From NCBI GenBank assembly GCA_002434305.1, contig DJJU01000006.1:186001-250000 (forward strand): DNA of 64,000 nucleotides, in the 5' to 3' direction. This document shows positions 25,228 through 33,341 of this stretch, piece after piece. Numbering within the stretch: the first letter of the stretch is position 1; each line of letters starts with the position of its first letter. Below the pieces are notes generated by a model. That model was not told the origin of the DNA. It saw only the letters and a program-made list of their open reading frames with translations, and ran no database searches. The translations under genes and the position numbers were made by a program. Source of the DNA: Alicycliphilus sp. UBA6560 (GTDB lineage: Bacteria > Pseudomonadota > Gammaproteobacteria > Burkholderiales > Burkholderiaceae_C).

Positions 25228-26268
25228 ATGAAACTCTCCGCGATTCGGGTTCTGGTGTCTGGTGTAGTGGCGTTGGGCGCTGTCACAAGCGCCTGGGCCC
25301 AGCAGGAAGCCACGGGCGCCGGTGCCAGCTTCCCTGCGCCGCTGTATTCCAAGTGGGCCGCCGACTACAACAAGGCCACCGGGGTGAAGATCAACTACCA
25401 GTCGGTGGGTTCGGGAGCCGGCCTGCGCCAGATCGAGGCCAAGACGGTGGACTTCGGCGCCTCTGACGCGCCCCTGAAGGACGAGGAACTGGCAGCCAAG
25501 GGTCTGGTGCAGTTTCCCACCGTGATCGGCGGCATCGTGCCGGTGGTCAACATCCAGGGCCTGCAGCCCGGCCAGCTCAAGCTGAACGGCCAGGTCATCG
25601 GCGACATCTACCTGGGCAAGATCACCAAGTGGAGCGACGCGGCCATCAAGGCGCTGAACCCCGGCGTGAACCTGCCGGACGCCACGATCGCCCCGGTGCG
25701 CCGTGCCGACGGCTCGGGCACGACCTTTGGCTTCACCAACTACCTGTCCAAGGTCAACGCCGAGTGGAAGTCCAAGGTGGGCGAGGGCACGGCCGTGAAC
25801 TGGCCTACCGGAGCGGGCGGCAAGGGCAACGAGGGCGTGGCCGCTTTCGTGGCGCGCCTGCCCAATTCCATCGGCTACGTGGAGTACGCCTACGTCAAGC
25901 AAAACAAGCTGACCTACGCGCAGCTGCAAAACAGCGCGGGCAACTTCGTCTCGCCGGACGAGGCCTCCTTCAAGGCCGCCGCCGCGGGTGCCGACTGGGC
26001 CAAGAGCTTCTACCAGATCCTCACCGACCAACCTGGCAAGGATGCCTGGCCCATCACCTCGGCCACCTTCATCCTGATGCACAAGAAGCAGGACAAGCCG
26101 GTGCAAGCCGCCACGGCGCTGAAGTTTTTCGAGTGGGCCTACAAGAGCGGTGACAAGACCGCCTCCGACCTGGACTACGTGGCCATGCCCGAGAGCGTCA
26201 AGGGCGTGATCATGAAGTCCTGGGGCGACATCAAGGACGCCTCCGGTCAGGCCGTTTCCCTGAAGTAA
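25228..26268 (+). CDS. pstS: Phosphate-binding protein PstS
   Basis: High-affinity periplasmic phosphate receptor, 346 residues. The signal peptide MKLSAIRVLVSGVVALGAVT ends at AWA before QQEATGAGASFPAPLY. The phosphate-binding loops are visible: GAGASFPAPL, NYQSVGSGAG and FGASDAPL, and RRADGSGTTFGFTNYL. The start at 25228 is chosen for the signal peptide and for a GAGG ribosome site; the frame extends upstream into the Pho box. It is the first gene of pstSCAB-phoUBR. Confidence 0.97.
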   Translation: MKLSAIRVLVSGVVALGAVTSAWAQQEATGAGASFPAPLYSKWAADYNKATGVKINYQSVGSGAGLRQIEAKTVDFGASDAPLKDEELAAKGLVQFPTVIGGIVPVVNIQGLQPGQLKLNGQVIGDIYLGKITKWSDAAIKALNPGVNLPDATIAPVRRADGSGTTFGFTNYLSKVNAEWKSKVGEGTAVNWPTGAGGKGNEGVAAFVARLPNSIGYVEYAYVKQNKLTYAQLQNSAGNFVSPDEASFKAAAAGADWAKSFYQILTDQPGKDAWPITSATFILMHKKQDKPVQAATALKFFEWAYKSGDKTASDLDYVAMPESVKGVIMKSWGDIKDASGQAVSLK

Positions 26269-26276
26269 GCTGGCGC

Positions 26277-26318
26277 GCTGGCCCGCCCCTCGCCCGGCGG
26301 GCCAGCCGGCTTGTTTTT
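26277..26318 (+). terminator. Stem-loop between pstS and pstC
   Basis: GCTGGCCCGCC and GGCGGGCCAGC form an 11-base perfect stem, then seven bases and TTTTT. It probably ends or slows part of the transcripts and stabilises the pstS message, giving more receptor than permease, as is usual in binding-protein operons. Confidence 0.62.
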
Positions 26319-26339
26319 CTCCCTCTCTAGGCAACGGAC

Positions 26340-27365
26340 GTGTCCACCATGCTGCCAGCCCCCCAGGTGCCGCCGCTCGATGCGGCTCGCCGGCTTTCCC
26401 AAAGCACCCCGCCTGCGCGCCGCGCCATGATTTCCAGCGTGCTCGTCGACCGCATCTTCGGCTGGCTGGCGCGCGGCGCCGCGCTGGTCACGCTGGCGCT
26501 ACTGCTGGGCATCATGGCCTCGCTGGTGCATGGCGCCTGGCCGTCCATCCAGGCCTACGGCCTGGGTTTTCTGACCAGCAGCGTCTGGGACCCGGTCAAG
26601 AACGAGTACGGCGGCCTGGTCATGATCTACGGCACGCTGGCCACGTCCTTCATCGCCCTGCTGATCGCCGTGCCAGTCAGCTTCGGCATCGCGCTGTTCC
26701 TGACCGAGCTGTCGCCCGCCTGGCTCAAGCGCCCGCTGGGCACGGCCATCGAGCTGCTGGCGGCCGTGCCCTCCATCGTCTACGGCATGTGGGGCCTGAT
26801 GGTGTTCGGCCCCATCCTGGCCGCCTGGGTGCAGCAGCCGCTGCAGGCGCTGCTGGCCGGTGTGCCCTACCTGGGCGCGCTGGTGTCGGGCCCGCCGGTG
26901 GGCATCGGCATCCTGTCGGCCGGCATCATCCTGGCGATCATGATCATCCCGTTCATCGCCTCGGTGATGCGCGACGTGTTCGAGGTCACGCCGGCGCTGC
27001 TCAAGGAGTCGGCCTACGGACTGGGCGCCACCACCTGGGAGGTGGTCTGGAAGGTCGTGCTGCCCTATACCAAGTCGGGCGTGCTGGGCGGCATCATGCT
27101 GGGCCTGGGCCGCGCGCTGGGCGAGACCATGGCCGTCACCTTCGTCATCGGCAACATGAACCAGCTCAACACCCTGTCGGTCTTCGACGCGGCCAACAGC
27201 ATCACCTCGGCCCTGGCCAACGAGTTCGCCGAGGCTGGCGAAGGCCTGCACCAGGCCTCGCTGATCTACCTGGGGCTGGTGCTGTTCTTCATCACCTTCA
27301 TCGTCCTGTCGCTGTCCAAACTGCTGCTGGCCCGCCTGAAAAAGGGCGAAGGAGCACGCGCATGA
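26340..27365 (+). CDS. pstC: Phosphate ABC transporter permease PstC
   Basis: One of two membrane subunits of the Pst importer. About six membrane segments follow a 45-residue cytoplasmic start; AVPSIVYGMWGLMVFGP is typical of PstC. The EAA loop that docks on PstB is LLKESAYGLGATTWEVVWKV. The GTG at 26340 has AGG eight bases upstream; an ATG at 26349 (MLPAPQ) is the alternative. The stop overlaps pstA by four bases. Confidence 0.95.
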   Translation: MSTMLPAPQVPPLDAARRLSQSTPPARRAMISSVLVDRIFGWLARGAALVTLALLLGIMASLVHGAWPSIQAYGLGFLTSSVWDPVKNEYGGLVMIYGTLATSFIALLIAVPVSFGIALFLTELSPAWLKRPLGTAIELLAAVPSIVYGMWGLMVFGPILAAWVQQPLQALLAGVPYLGALVSGPPVGIGILSAGIILAIMIIPFIASVMRDVFEVTPALLKESAYGLGATTWEVVWKVVLPYTKSGVLGGIMLGLGRALGETMAVTFVIGNMNQLNTLSVFDAANSITSALANEFAEAGEGLHQASLIYLGLVLFFITFIVLSLSKLLLARLKKGEGARA

Positions 27366-28261
27366 GCACCCGCACGGAGATTCGCACCTCGCAACGGCTG
27401 ATCGCCGCCGCCGACCTGGCCCAGGTGCGCGCCCAGCGCTACGCGGCGCGCAAGCGCGTGAACCAGGTGGCCCTGGCGCTGTCGCTGCTGGCCATGGCCT
27501 TCGGCGTGTTCTGGCTGATCTGGATCCTGTGGGAGACCGTCCGCCTGGGCCTGGGCGGCCTGAGCGTGGCCCTGTTCACCCAGATGACGCCGCCGCCCAA
27601 CGAGGCCGGCGGCCTGGCCAACGCCATCTTCGGCTCCTTTGTCATGGTGCTGCTGGCCACCTTTGTGGGCACGCCCATCGGCATCATGGCCGGCGTCTAC
27701 CTGGCCGAGTACGACCCGCGCGGCTGGCTGTCCAGCGTCACGCGCTTCGTCAACGACATCCTGCTGTCGGCGCCCAGCATCGTCATCGGTCTGTTCGTCT
27801 ACGCCGTGGTGGTGGCGCGCTTCAAGAGCTTTTCCGCCTGGGCCGGCATCATGGCGCTGGCGCTGATCGTCATCCCGGTGGTCATCCGCACTACCGAAAA
27901 CATGCTGGTGCTGGTGCCCGCCAGCCTGCGTGAGGCGGCCTACGCCCTGGGCACGCCGAAGTGGAAGGTCATCACCCTGGTGACGCTGCGCGCGGCGCGT
28001 GCCGGCGTCATCACCGGCGTGCTGCTGGCCGTGGCGCGCATCGCCGGAGAGACGGCGCCGCTCTTGTTCACCGCGCTAAACAACCAGTTCTGGAACGGCG
28101 ACCTGTCCAAGCCCATGGCCAGCCTGCCGGTGACCATTTTCAAGTTCGCCATGAGCCCCTACGAGAACTGGCAGCAGCTGGCCTGGTCCGCGGTGTTCCT
28201 GATCACGCTGGCCGTGCTGGCCCTGAACATCCTGGCGCGCGTGCTGGCGCGGCAGAAGTAG
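27362..28261 (+). CDS. pstA: Phosphate ABC transporter permease PstA
   Basis: Second membrane subunit, 299 residues. A hydrophilic 35-residue start precedes the first membrane helix (ALALSLLAMAFGVFWLIWIL). Family signatures include FVNDILLSAPSIVIGLFVY and the EAA loop SLREAAYALGTPKWKVITLV. The ATG at 27362 overlaps the pstC stop (ATGA). It works with PstC and the PstB ATPase. Confidence 0.96.
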   Translation: MSTRTEIRTSQRLIAAADLAQVRAQRYAARKRVNQVALALSLLAMAFGVFWLIWILWETVRLGLGGLSVALFTQMTPPPNEAGGLANAIFGSFVMVLLATFVGTPIGIMAGVYLAEYDPRGWLSSVTRFVNDILLSAPSIVIGLFVYAVVVARFKSFSAWAGIMALALIVIPVVIRTTENMLVLVPASLREAAYALGTPKWKVITLVTLRAARAGVITGVLLAVARIAGETAPLLFTALNNQFWNGDLSKPMASLPVTIFKFAMSPYENWQQLAWSAVFLITLAVLALNILARVLARQK

Positions 28262-28299
28262 TAGCAACGCAACGAGCAAACCCCTGAAGCGAGAGTTTC

Positions 28300-29082
28300 A
28301 TGCCCTCCACCCGGACTTTTGAGCCCCCGCGAGCCAAGCTCAGCGTGCGCGACCTGAATTTCTATTACGGGCGCTTCCATGCGCTCAAGAGCATCAACCT
28401 GGACATTCCGGAGAACAAGGTGACGGCCTTCATCGGGCCGTCCGGCTGCGGCAAGTCCACGCTGCTGCGCACCTTCAACCGCATGTTCGAGCTGTACCCC
28501 GAGCAGCGCGCCGAAGGGCAGATCCTGCTGGACGGGCAGGACCTGCTGACGGCCAAGGAAGACGTGGCGCTGATCCGCGCCAAGGTGGGCATGGTGTTCC
28601 AAAAGCCCACGCCGTTCCCGATGTCCATCTACGACAACATCGCCTTCGGCGTGAAGCTGTTCGAGAGCCTGAACGCCACCGACATGGACGAGCGCGTGGA
28701 ATGGGCGCTGCGCAAGGCTGCGCTGTGGGGCGAGGTCAAGGACAAGCTGCACCAAAGCGGCGCCAGCCTGTCGGGCGGGCAGCAGCAGCGCCTGTGCATC
28801 GCCCGCGGTATCGCCATCAAGCCCGAGGTGCTGCTGCTGGACGAGCCCTGCTCGGCGCTGGACCCGATCTCCACGGCCAAGATCGAGGAGCTGATCGCCG
28901 AGCTGAAGAACGACTACACGGTGGTCATCGTCACGCACAACATGCAGCAGGCCGCGCGCTGCAGCGACTACACGGCTTACATGTACCTGGGCGACCTGGT
29001 GGAGTTCGGCGAGACCGAGGCCATGTTCTTCAAGCCCCAGCGCAAAGAGACCGAGGACTACATCACAGGAAGGTTCGGATGA
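28300..29082 (+). CDS. pstB: Phosphate ABC transporter ATP-binding protein PstB
   Basis: Cytoplasmic ATPase of the Pst importer, 260 residues. Walker A is GPSGCGKST, the Q-loop VGMVFQKPTPFP is PstB-typical, the ABC signature is LSGGQQQR, Walker B is VLLLDEPCSALDP and the switch His is in VIVTHNMQQAAR. Together with PhoU it also passes the phosphate status to PhoR. The stop overlaps phoU by four bases. Confidence 0.98.
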   Translation: MPSTRTFEPPRAKLSVRDLNFYYGRFHALKSINLDIPENKVTAFIGPSGCGKSTLLRTFNRMFELYPEQRAEGQILLDGQDLLTAKEDVALIRAKVGMVFQKPTPFPMSIYDNIAFGVKLFESLNATDMDERVEWALRKAALWGEVKDKLHQSGASLSGGQQQRLCIARGIAIKPEVLLLDEPCSALDPISTAKIEELIAELKNDYTVVIVTHNMQQAARCSDYTAYMYLGDLVEFGETEAMFFKPQRKETEDYITGRFG

Positions 29083-29780
29083 CCGAGAAGCATCTTTCCA
29101 CACAGTTCGACAGCGAGTTGAACGCCATCTCCGCCCGCGTCATGGAGCTGGGCGGGCTGGTGGAGTCGCAGATCCGCCAGGCCATCCACGCGCTGTCGCA
29201 CTTCAGCCCCGAGGCGGCGCAGGAGGTCGAGACGCTGGAGCAGCGCGTGAACGCCATGGAGGTGGAGATCGATCACGAGCTGACCACCATCATCGCCCGG
29301 CGCCAGCCCACGGCGCGCGACCTGCGCCTCTTGATGGCCTTTTCCAAGGCCACGGCCAATCTGGAGCGCATGGGCGACGAGGCCACGCGCATGGCGCGCA
29401 TGTGCCTGTCCATCATCGACAGCGGCGCCGCCCGCGCCCTGCCCACCAGCGACCTGCGCGTGGCGGCCGATCTGGCCTCGGGCCTGCTGCGCAAGGCGCT
29501 GGACGCCTTCGCCCGGCTGGACACCCGCGCCGCGCTGGCCATCCTGAAGGAGGACGACCTGATCGACGAGGAGTTCGACGGCTTCGTGCGCAAGCTGGTC
29601 ACCTACATGATGGAAGACCCGCGCAAGATCTCGCCCAGCCTGGACCTGCTGTTCCTGGCCAAGGCCATCGAGCGCATCGGCGATCACTCCAAGAACGTGG
29701 CCGAGCTGATCATCTACCTGGTCGAAGGCCGCGACGTGCGCCACCGCGCGCTGCACGAGATCGAGTCCGCGCTGGGCTGA
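29079..29780 (+). CDS. phoU: Phosphate signalling protein PhoU
   Basis: A 233-residue all-helical protein made of two PhoU repeats; each has the metal-cluster type motif (ANLERMGDEATRMARM and AKAIERIGDHSKNVAELI). It links Pst occupancy to PhoR and restrains phosphate uptake. The start at 29079 overlaps the pstB stop (ATGA). The frame is open far upstream, but that part is antisense-like text inside pstB. Confidence 0.97.
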   Translation: MTEKHLSTQFDSELNAISARVMELGGLVESQIRQAIHALSHFSPEAAQEVETLEQRVNAMEVEIDHELTTIIARRQPTARDLRLLMAFSKATANLERMGDEATRMARMCLSIIDSGAARALPTSDLRVAADLASGLLRKALDAFARLDTRAALAILKEDDLIDEEFDGFVRKLVTYMMEDPRKISPSLDLLFLAKAIERIGDHSKNVAELIIYLVEGRDVRHRALHEIESALG

Positions 29781-29829
29781 GCGCCCGCCCATCCACCACG
29801 CGTCCACCCTGCACCCGCCCTACCGCCGC

Positions 29830-30537
29830 ATGAAGAAACTGCCCCGCGTGCTCATCGTCGAGGACGAGCCGCCGATCGCCGAGCTCATCGCCGTGAACCT
29901 GCGCCACAACGGTTTTGCACCCGTCTGGGCCGAAGACGGCGAGGCCGCCCAGCGCGAGCTGGACGCCGTGCTGCCCGACGTCATCCTGCTGGACTGGATG
30001 CTGCCCGGCATGAGCGGCCTGCAACTGGCCCGCCGCTGGCGCGCCGACAGCCGCACCAAGGCCGTGCCCATCCTGATGCTGACGGCGCGCGGCGACGAGC
30101 CCGACAAGGTCGCCGGTCTGGACGCCGGCGCCGACGACTACGTGACCAAGCCCTTTTCCACCCAGGAGCTGCTGGCGCGCATGCGCGCCGTGTTGCGCAG
30201 GCGCGCGCCCGAGCAGCTCAGCGACAGCGTGACGATAGGCGCGCTGGTGCTGGACGCCTCCACCCACCGCGTCAGCTGGCGGGACGAGCCTTTGAAGCTC
30301 GGCCCGACGGAATTTCGCCTGCTGCACTACCTCATGAAGCACGCCGAGCGCGTGCACAGCCGCGCCCAGCTGCTGGACAAGGTCTGGGGCGACCACGTCT
30401 TCATCGAGGAGCGCACGGTGGACGTGCACATCAAGCGTCTGCGCGAAGCCCTGGGCGGCGCCGGGCGCATGGTGCAGACCGTGCGCGGCGCCGGCTATCG
30501 CCTGACCGGCGAGGCCGCGCCCGATGCGCAGGCGTGA
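29830..30537 (+). CDS. phoB: Phosphate regulon response regulator PhoB
   Basis: OmpR/PhoB-type regulator of 235 residues. The receiver domain has the acidic pair in IVEDEPPIAEL, the phospho-acceptor Asp in VILLDWMLPGMSG and the conserved Lys in DDYVTKPFSTQELLARM. The winged helix (LGPTEFRLLHYLMKH to the wing VRGAGYRLTGEA) contains RAQLLDKVWGDHVFIEERTV, split across the recognition region. It should bind the three Pho boxes noted here. Confidence 0.97.
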   Translation: MKKLPRVLIVEDEPPIAELIAVNLRHNGFAPVWAEDGEAAQRELDAVLPDVILLDWMLPGMSGLQLARRWRADSRTKAVPILMLTARGDEPDKVAGLDAGADDYVTKPFSTQELLARMRAVLRRRAPEQLSDSVTIGALVLDASTHRVSWRDEPLKLGPTEFRLLHYLMKHAERVHSRAQLLDKVWGDHVFIEERTVDVHIKRLREALGGAGRMVQTVRGAGYRLTGEAAPDAQA

Positions 30538-30558
30538 ATGCGGCAGTACTACCAAAAC

Positions 30559-30645
30559 AATAGCTGCTGCCGCGTGAAGAGCAAGGTTTTCAATGCGTTT
30601 CAATGCTGAAACCGCCTTCCATCAAGCGCAAGCAGCTCCTTAAAC
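30559..30645. repeat. Split R1 repeat between phoB and phoR
   Basis: Left part AATAGCTGCTGCCGCG and right part CCATCAAGCGCAAGCAGCT are R1 ends, but about 45 extra bases lie between them (GAGCAAGGTTTTCAATGCG and a related piece). It opens a 124-base gap inside an operon that is otherwise tightly packed. Confidence 0.6.
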
Positions 30646-30661
30646 CATAGCGAATCCCGCC

Positions 30662-32020
30662 ATGCTCCTGCGCCTGTTCGTCCTGATCCTGTGCCAGCTG
30701 GCTGGCGCCGCGCTCGGCTGGTGGCTGGCGCGCGCCTGGGGTGCGGCGGCCGGAGCGGCCCTGGGCGCCTGCCTGTGGCTGGCGGGGGACAGCTGGGCCG
30801 CGGCGCGACTGCTGGCCTGGCTGCGCGGCGGCGCGGCCGCCGAGGCACCGCGCCTGTCCGGCCCCTGGGGCGAGGCCGCGGACCGCGCCCGCCGCCTGCT
30901 GCGCGAAGGCCAGCGGCGCGAGCAGGCCAGCCAGGCGCGGTTGGACGAGATCCTGGCCGCGCTGCAGGCCTCGCCCAACGGCGTGACGCTGCTGGACGCC
31001 GCCGGGCGCATCGAGTGGTGCAACCAGATGGCGCAGGAGCACTTCGGCCTGGAGGCCGCGCGCGACGAGCTGCAGTCCATCGGCAACCTGGTGCGCGACC
31101 CCGAGTTCACCGCCTACCTGGCCGGCGGCGACTACGCCCAGGGCGTGGTGCTGCCCGGGCGCGGCAGCACCCCCTCGCGGCCGGTGCGCATCGCCGTGCA
31201 CCTGCACCCCTATGGCGACGGGCGGCGCCTGCTGCTGTCGCGCGACATCACCCAACTGGAGCAGGCCGAGGCCATGCGCCGCGACTTCGTGGCCAACGTC
31301 TCGCACGAGATTCGCACGCCGCTCACCGTGCTGATCGGCTTCGTCGAGACGCTGCAGACCCTGCCGCTGGACGCCGGCGAGCGCGCCCACTACCTGGGCC
31401 TGATGGCGCGCCAGGGCGAGCGCATGCAGCGCCTGGTGCAGGACCTGCTGACCCTGTCGCGCCTGGAGGGCAGCCCGCTGCCCGGCCGCCACGAATGGGT
31501 CAGCGTGCGCGAGCTGCTGCGCCGCTGCCAGGACGAGGCGCAGGCTCTGTCGACCGCCCTGGCGCAGGGCGGGCGGGCGCACCACATCACCTTTCCCGAA
31601 GCGGCGCAGGCCGAGGCCGCCGGCGAGATCGCGGGCAGCGCCGCCGAGCTGCACAGCGCCCTGGCCAACCTGGTCAACAACGCCGTGCGCTACACGCCGG
31701 CAGGCGGCTCCATCACCGTCCGCTGGGAGGCGCAGCCGGGCGGCGGGGCGCGCTTTTCCGTCACCGACAGCGGCCCGGGCATCGCGCCCGAGCACCTGGC
31801 GCGCATCACCGAGCGCTTCTACCGCGTGGACCGCAGCCGCTCGCGCGACACCGGAGGTACCGGCCTGGGCCTGGCCATCGTCAAGCACGTGGCGCAGCGC
31901 CACGGCGCCGTGCTGCGCGTGGCCAGCCTGCTGGGCGAGGGGGCCACGTTCAGCGTCGAGTTCCCGGCTTCGCGGCTGCGTGCCGCGCAAGCGATCAGCG
32001 CTGCCGGGACTGCGCCCTGA
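30662..32020 (+). CDS. phoR: Phosphate regulon sensor kinase PhoR
   Basis: Membrane histidine kinase of 452 residues. Two hydrophobic segments lie in the first 55 residues with almost no periplasmic loop, as in known PhoR, so it senses through Pst/PhoU. A PAS domain follows (about 95-200), then the HisKA box FVANVSHEIRTPLTVLIGF with the phospho-accepting His near residue 213. The ATPase has N (ALANLVNNAVRYTPAGG), G1 (VTDSGPGIAPEHL) and G2 (GGTGLGLAIVKH) boxes. The 3' end overlaps the convergent MATE gene by 26 bases. Confidence 0.96.
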   Translation: MLLRLFVLILCQLAGAALGWWLARAWGAAAGAALGACLWLAGDSWAAARLLAWLRGGAAAEAPRLSGPWGEAADRARRLLREGQRREQASQARLDEILAALQASPNGVTLLDAAGRIEWCNQMAQEHFGLEAARDELQSIGNLVRDPEFTAYLAGGDYAQGVVLPGRGSTPSRPVRIAVHLHPYGDGRRLLLSRDITQLEQAEAMRRDFVANVSHEIRTPLTVLIGFVETLQTLPLDAGERAHYLGLMARQGERMQRLVQDLLTLSRLEGSPLPGRHEWVSVRELLRRCQDEAQALSTALAQGGRAHHITFPEAAQAEAAGEIAGSAAELHSALANLVNNAVRYTPAGGSITVRWEAQPGGGARFSVTDSGPGIAPEHLARITERFYRVDRSRSRDTGGTGLGLAIVKHVAQRHGAVLRVASLLGEGATFSVEFPASRLRAAQAISAAGTAP

Positions 32021-33341
32021 GCACGAAGGCCAGCAGCGCCCAGAAGGCCAGCGCCACCCCGGCCAGGGCCGCCGCGCTGGCCATCCAGAAGGCCGCGGGT
32101 GAGTGCAGCGGCCCGAAGCCGGCCACGCCGCGGTAGGCCAGCGCGTAGCCGCCGCCCAGGCCCGCGCCCCACAGCATCACGCCATACACCAGCAGTGGCG
32201 CCAGCGTGATGTGCCAGCTGCGCAGCACGAAGATGCACAGCGTCTGCACCGCGTCGGCCACGTGGTAGGCCGCCACCCAGGCCAGCAGGCCAGTGGTCAG
32301 CGCGACCACGGCGGCGTCGCTGGAGTAGAGCGCCGCCATCGGCCCTCGTACTATCAAAAGAAGAGCTGCCAGCGCAATACCCATCAGCGCTGCAAGCCAA
32401 AAACCCTTCCAGACCGCGGCCGCTGCCTGGACCTCGTCCCCGCTACCGCGCCAGAAGCTGGCGCGGGCGCTGGTGGCAATGGCCAGCGACAGCGGCACCA
32501 TGTACAGCACGGCCGCCAGGTTGCCCGCGATCTGGTGCGCCGCCGAGGCCAGCACGCCCTGGCGCGCGACGAACAGCGCCATCAGCGTGAAAGAGGTCAC
32601 CTCCACCATGATCGCCAGCCCCGCCGGCACGCCCAGCCGTAGAAAGCGCGCCAGCTGCGCGCCCTGCGGCGGCTCGGGCCACCGCCACAGGGCCAGTGGC
32701 GCGTACATGGGCTGGCGGCGCATCATCCACAGGCCCAGAAGCGCCAGCGCGTAGTTCACGGCCAGCGTGGCCCAGGCGCAGCCGACCACGCCCTGAGGCT
32801 CAAGCCCGGCGCCGCCGAAGGTGAACCAGATGGACAGCGGCACCTTGAGGACCAGCGAGCCCAGCTGCAACCAGGTGACCAGCTGCGGCCAGCCCAGCGC
32901 CTGGTTCAGCGTGCCGTAGATACGAAACAGCAGCGCCGGCGGCAGGCCGAAGGCCAGGATGGCCAGGTAGTCCGCAACCAGGCCGCGCAGCTCGGGCGGT
33001 ACGTCGGTGGCGCGCAGGACGGGCCCGGGCGCCAGCAGCGCGGCCATGCCCAGCACACTGGCGGCCAGCCACAGGTACAGCGACTGGCGCACGCTGGCGC
33101 CTATGGATCCGTGCTGGCCGGCGCCGCGCTGCTCGGCCCACACCGGCAGCAGGGCCTGCAGCACGCCCATCAGCGCCACGTAGACGCTGACGAACACCGC
33201 CGAGCCGATGGACAGCGCCGCCAGCGAGTCCTGCGAGTGGCGCCCGGCGACGATGGTGTCCGTCACGCCGAAGGCCATCACGGCCAGTTGCCCGGCCAGC
33301 ACCGTCAGGGCGTGCCGGGCGATGGTGGACAGCTCGCTCAT
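31995..33341 (-). CDS. MATE-family multidrug/cation exporter
   Basis: A 448-residue inner-membrane antiporter with about 12 helices in two halves. The start MSELSTIARHALTVLAGQLA is followed by FGVTDTIVAGRHSQDSLAAL, the first-helix signature of NorM-like MATE proteins. The midpoint has a second copy of the fold beginning LARFLRLGVPAGLAIMVEVT. The ATG shares one base with the stop of the upstream membrane protein, so they are coupled. Helix text near GFWLAALMGIALAALLLIVR is encoded by an R1-like repeat. Substrate unknown. Confidence 0.92.
   Translation of the reverse strand: MSELSTIARHALTVLAGQLAVMAFGVTDTIVAGRHSQDSLAALSIGSAVFVSVYVALMGVLQALLPVWAEQRGAGQHGSIGASVRQSLYLWLAASVLGMAALLAPGPVLRATDVPPELRGLVADYLAILAFGLPPALLFRIYGTLNQALGWPQLVTWLQLGSLVLKVPLSIWFTFGGAGLEPQGVVGCAWATLAVNYALALLGLWMMRRQPMYAPLALWRWPEPPQGAQLARFLRLGVPAGLAIMVEVTSFTLMALFVARQGVLASAAHQIAGNLAAVLYMVPLSLAIATSARASFWRGSGDEVQAAAAVWKGFWLAALMGIALAALLLIVRGPMAALYSSDAAVVALTTGLLAWVAAYHVADAVQTLCIFVLRSWHITLAPLLVYGVMLWGAGLGGGYALAYRGVAGFGPLHSPAAFWMASAAALAGVALAFWALLAFVLRAQSRQR
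32341..32400. repeat. R1-like repeat inside the MATE gene
   Basis: ACTATCAAAAGAAGAGCTGC, CAGCGCAATACCCATCAGCG, CTGCAAGCCAAAAA: both edges (CTATCAAAA and CCAAAAA) and both GCGC cores of R1 are present in the R1 order. It is in frame and encodes part of a membrane helix. Confidence 0.58.
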
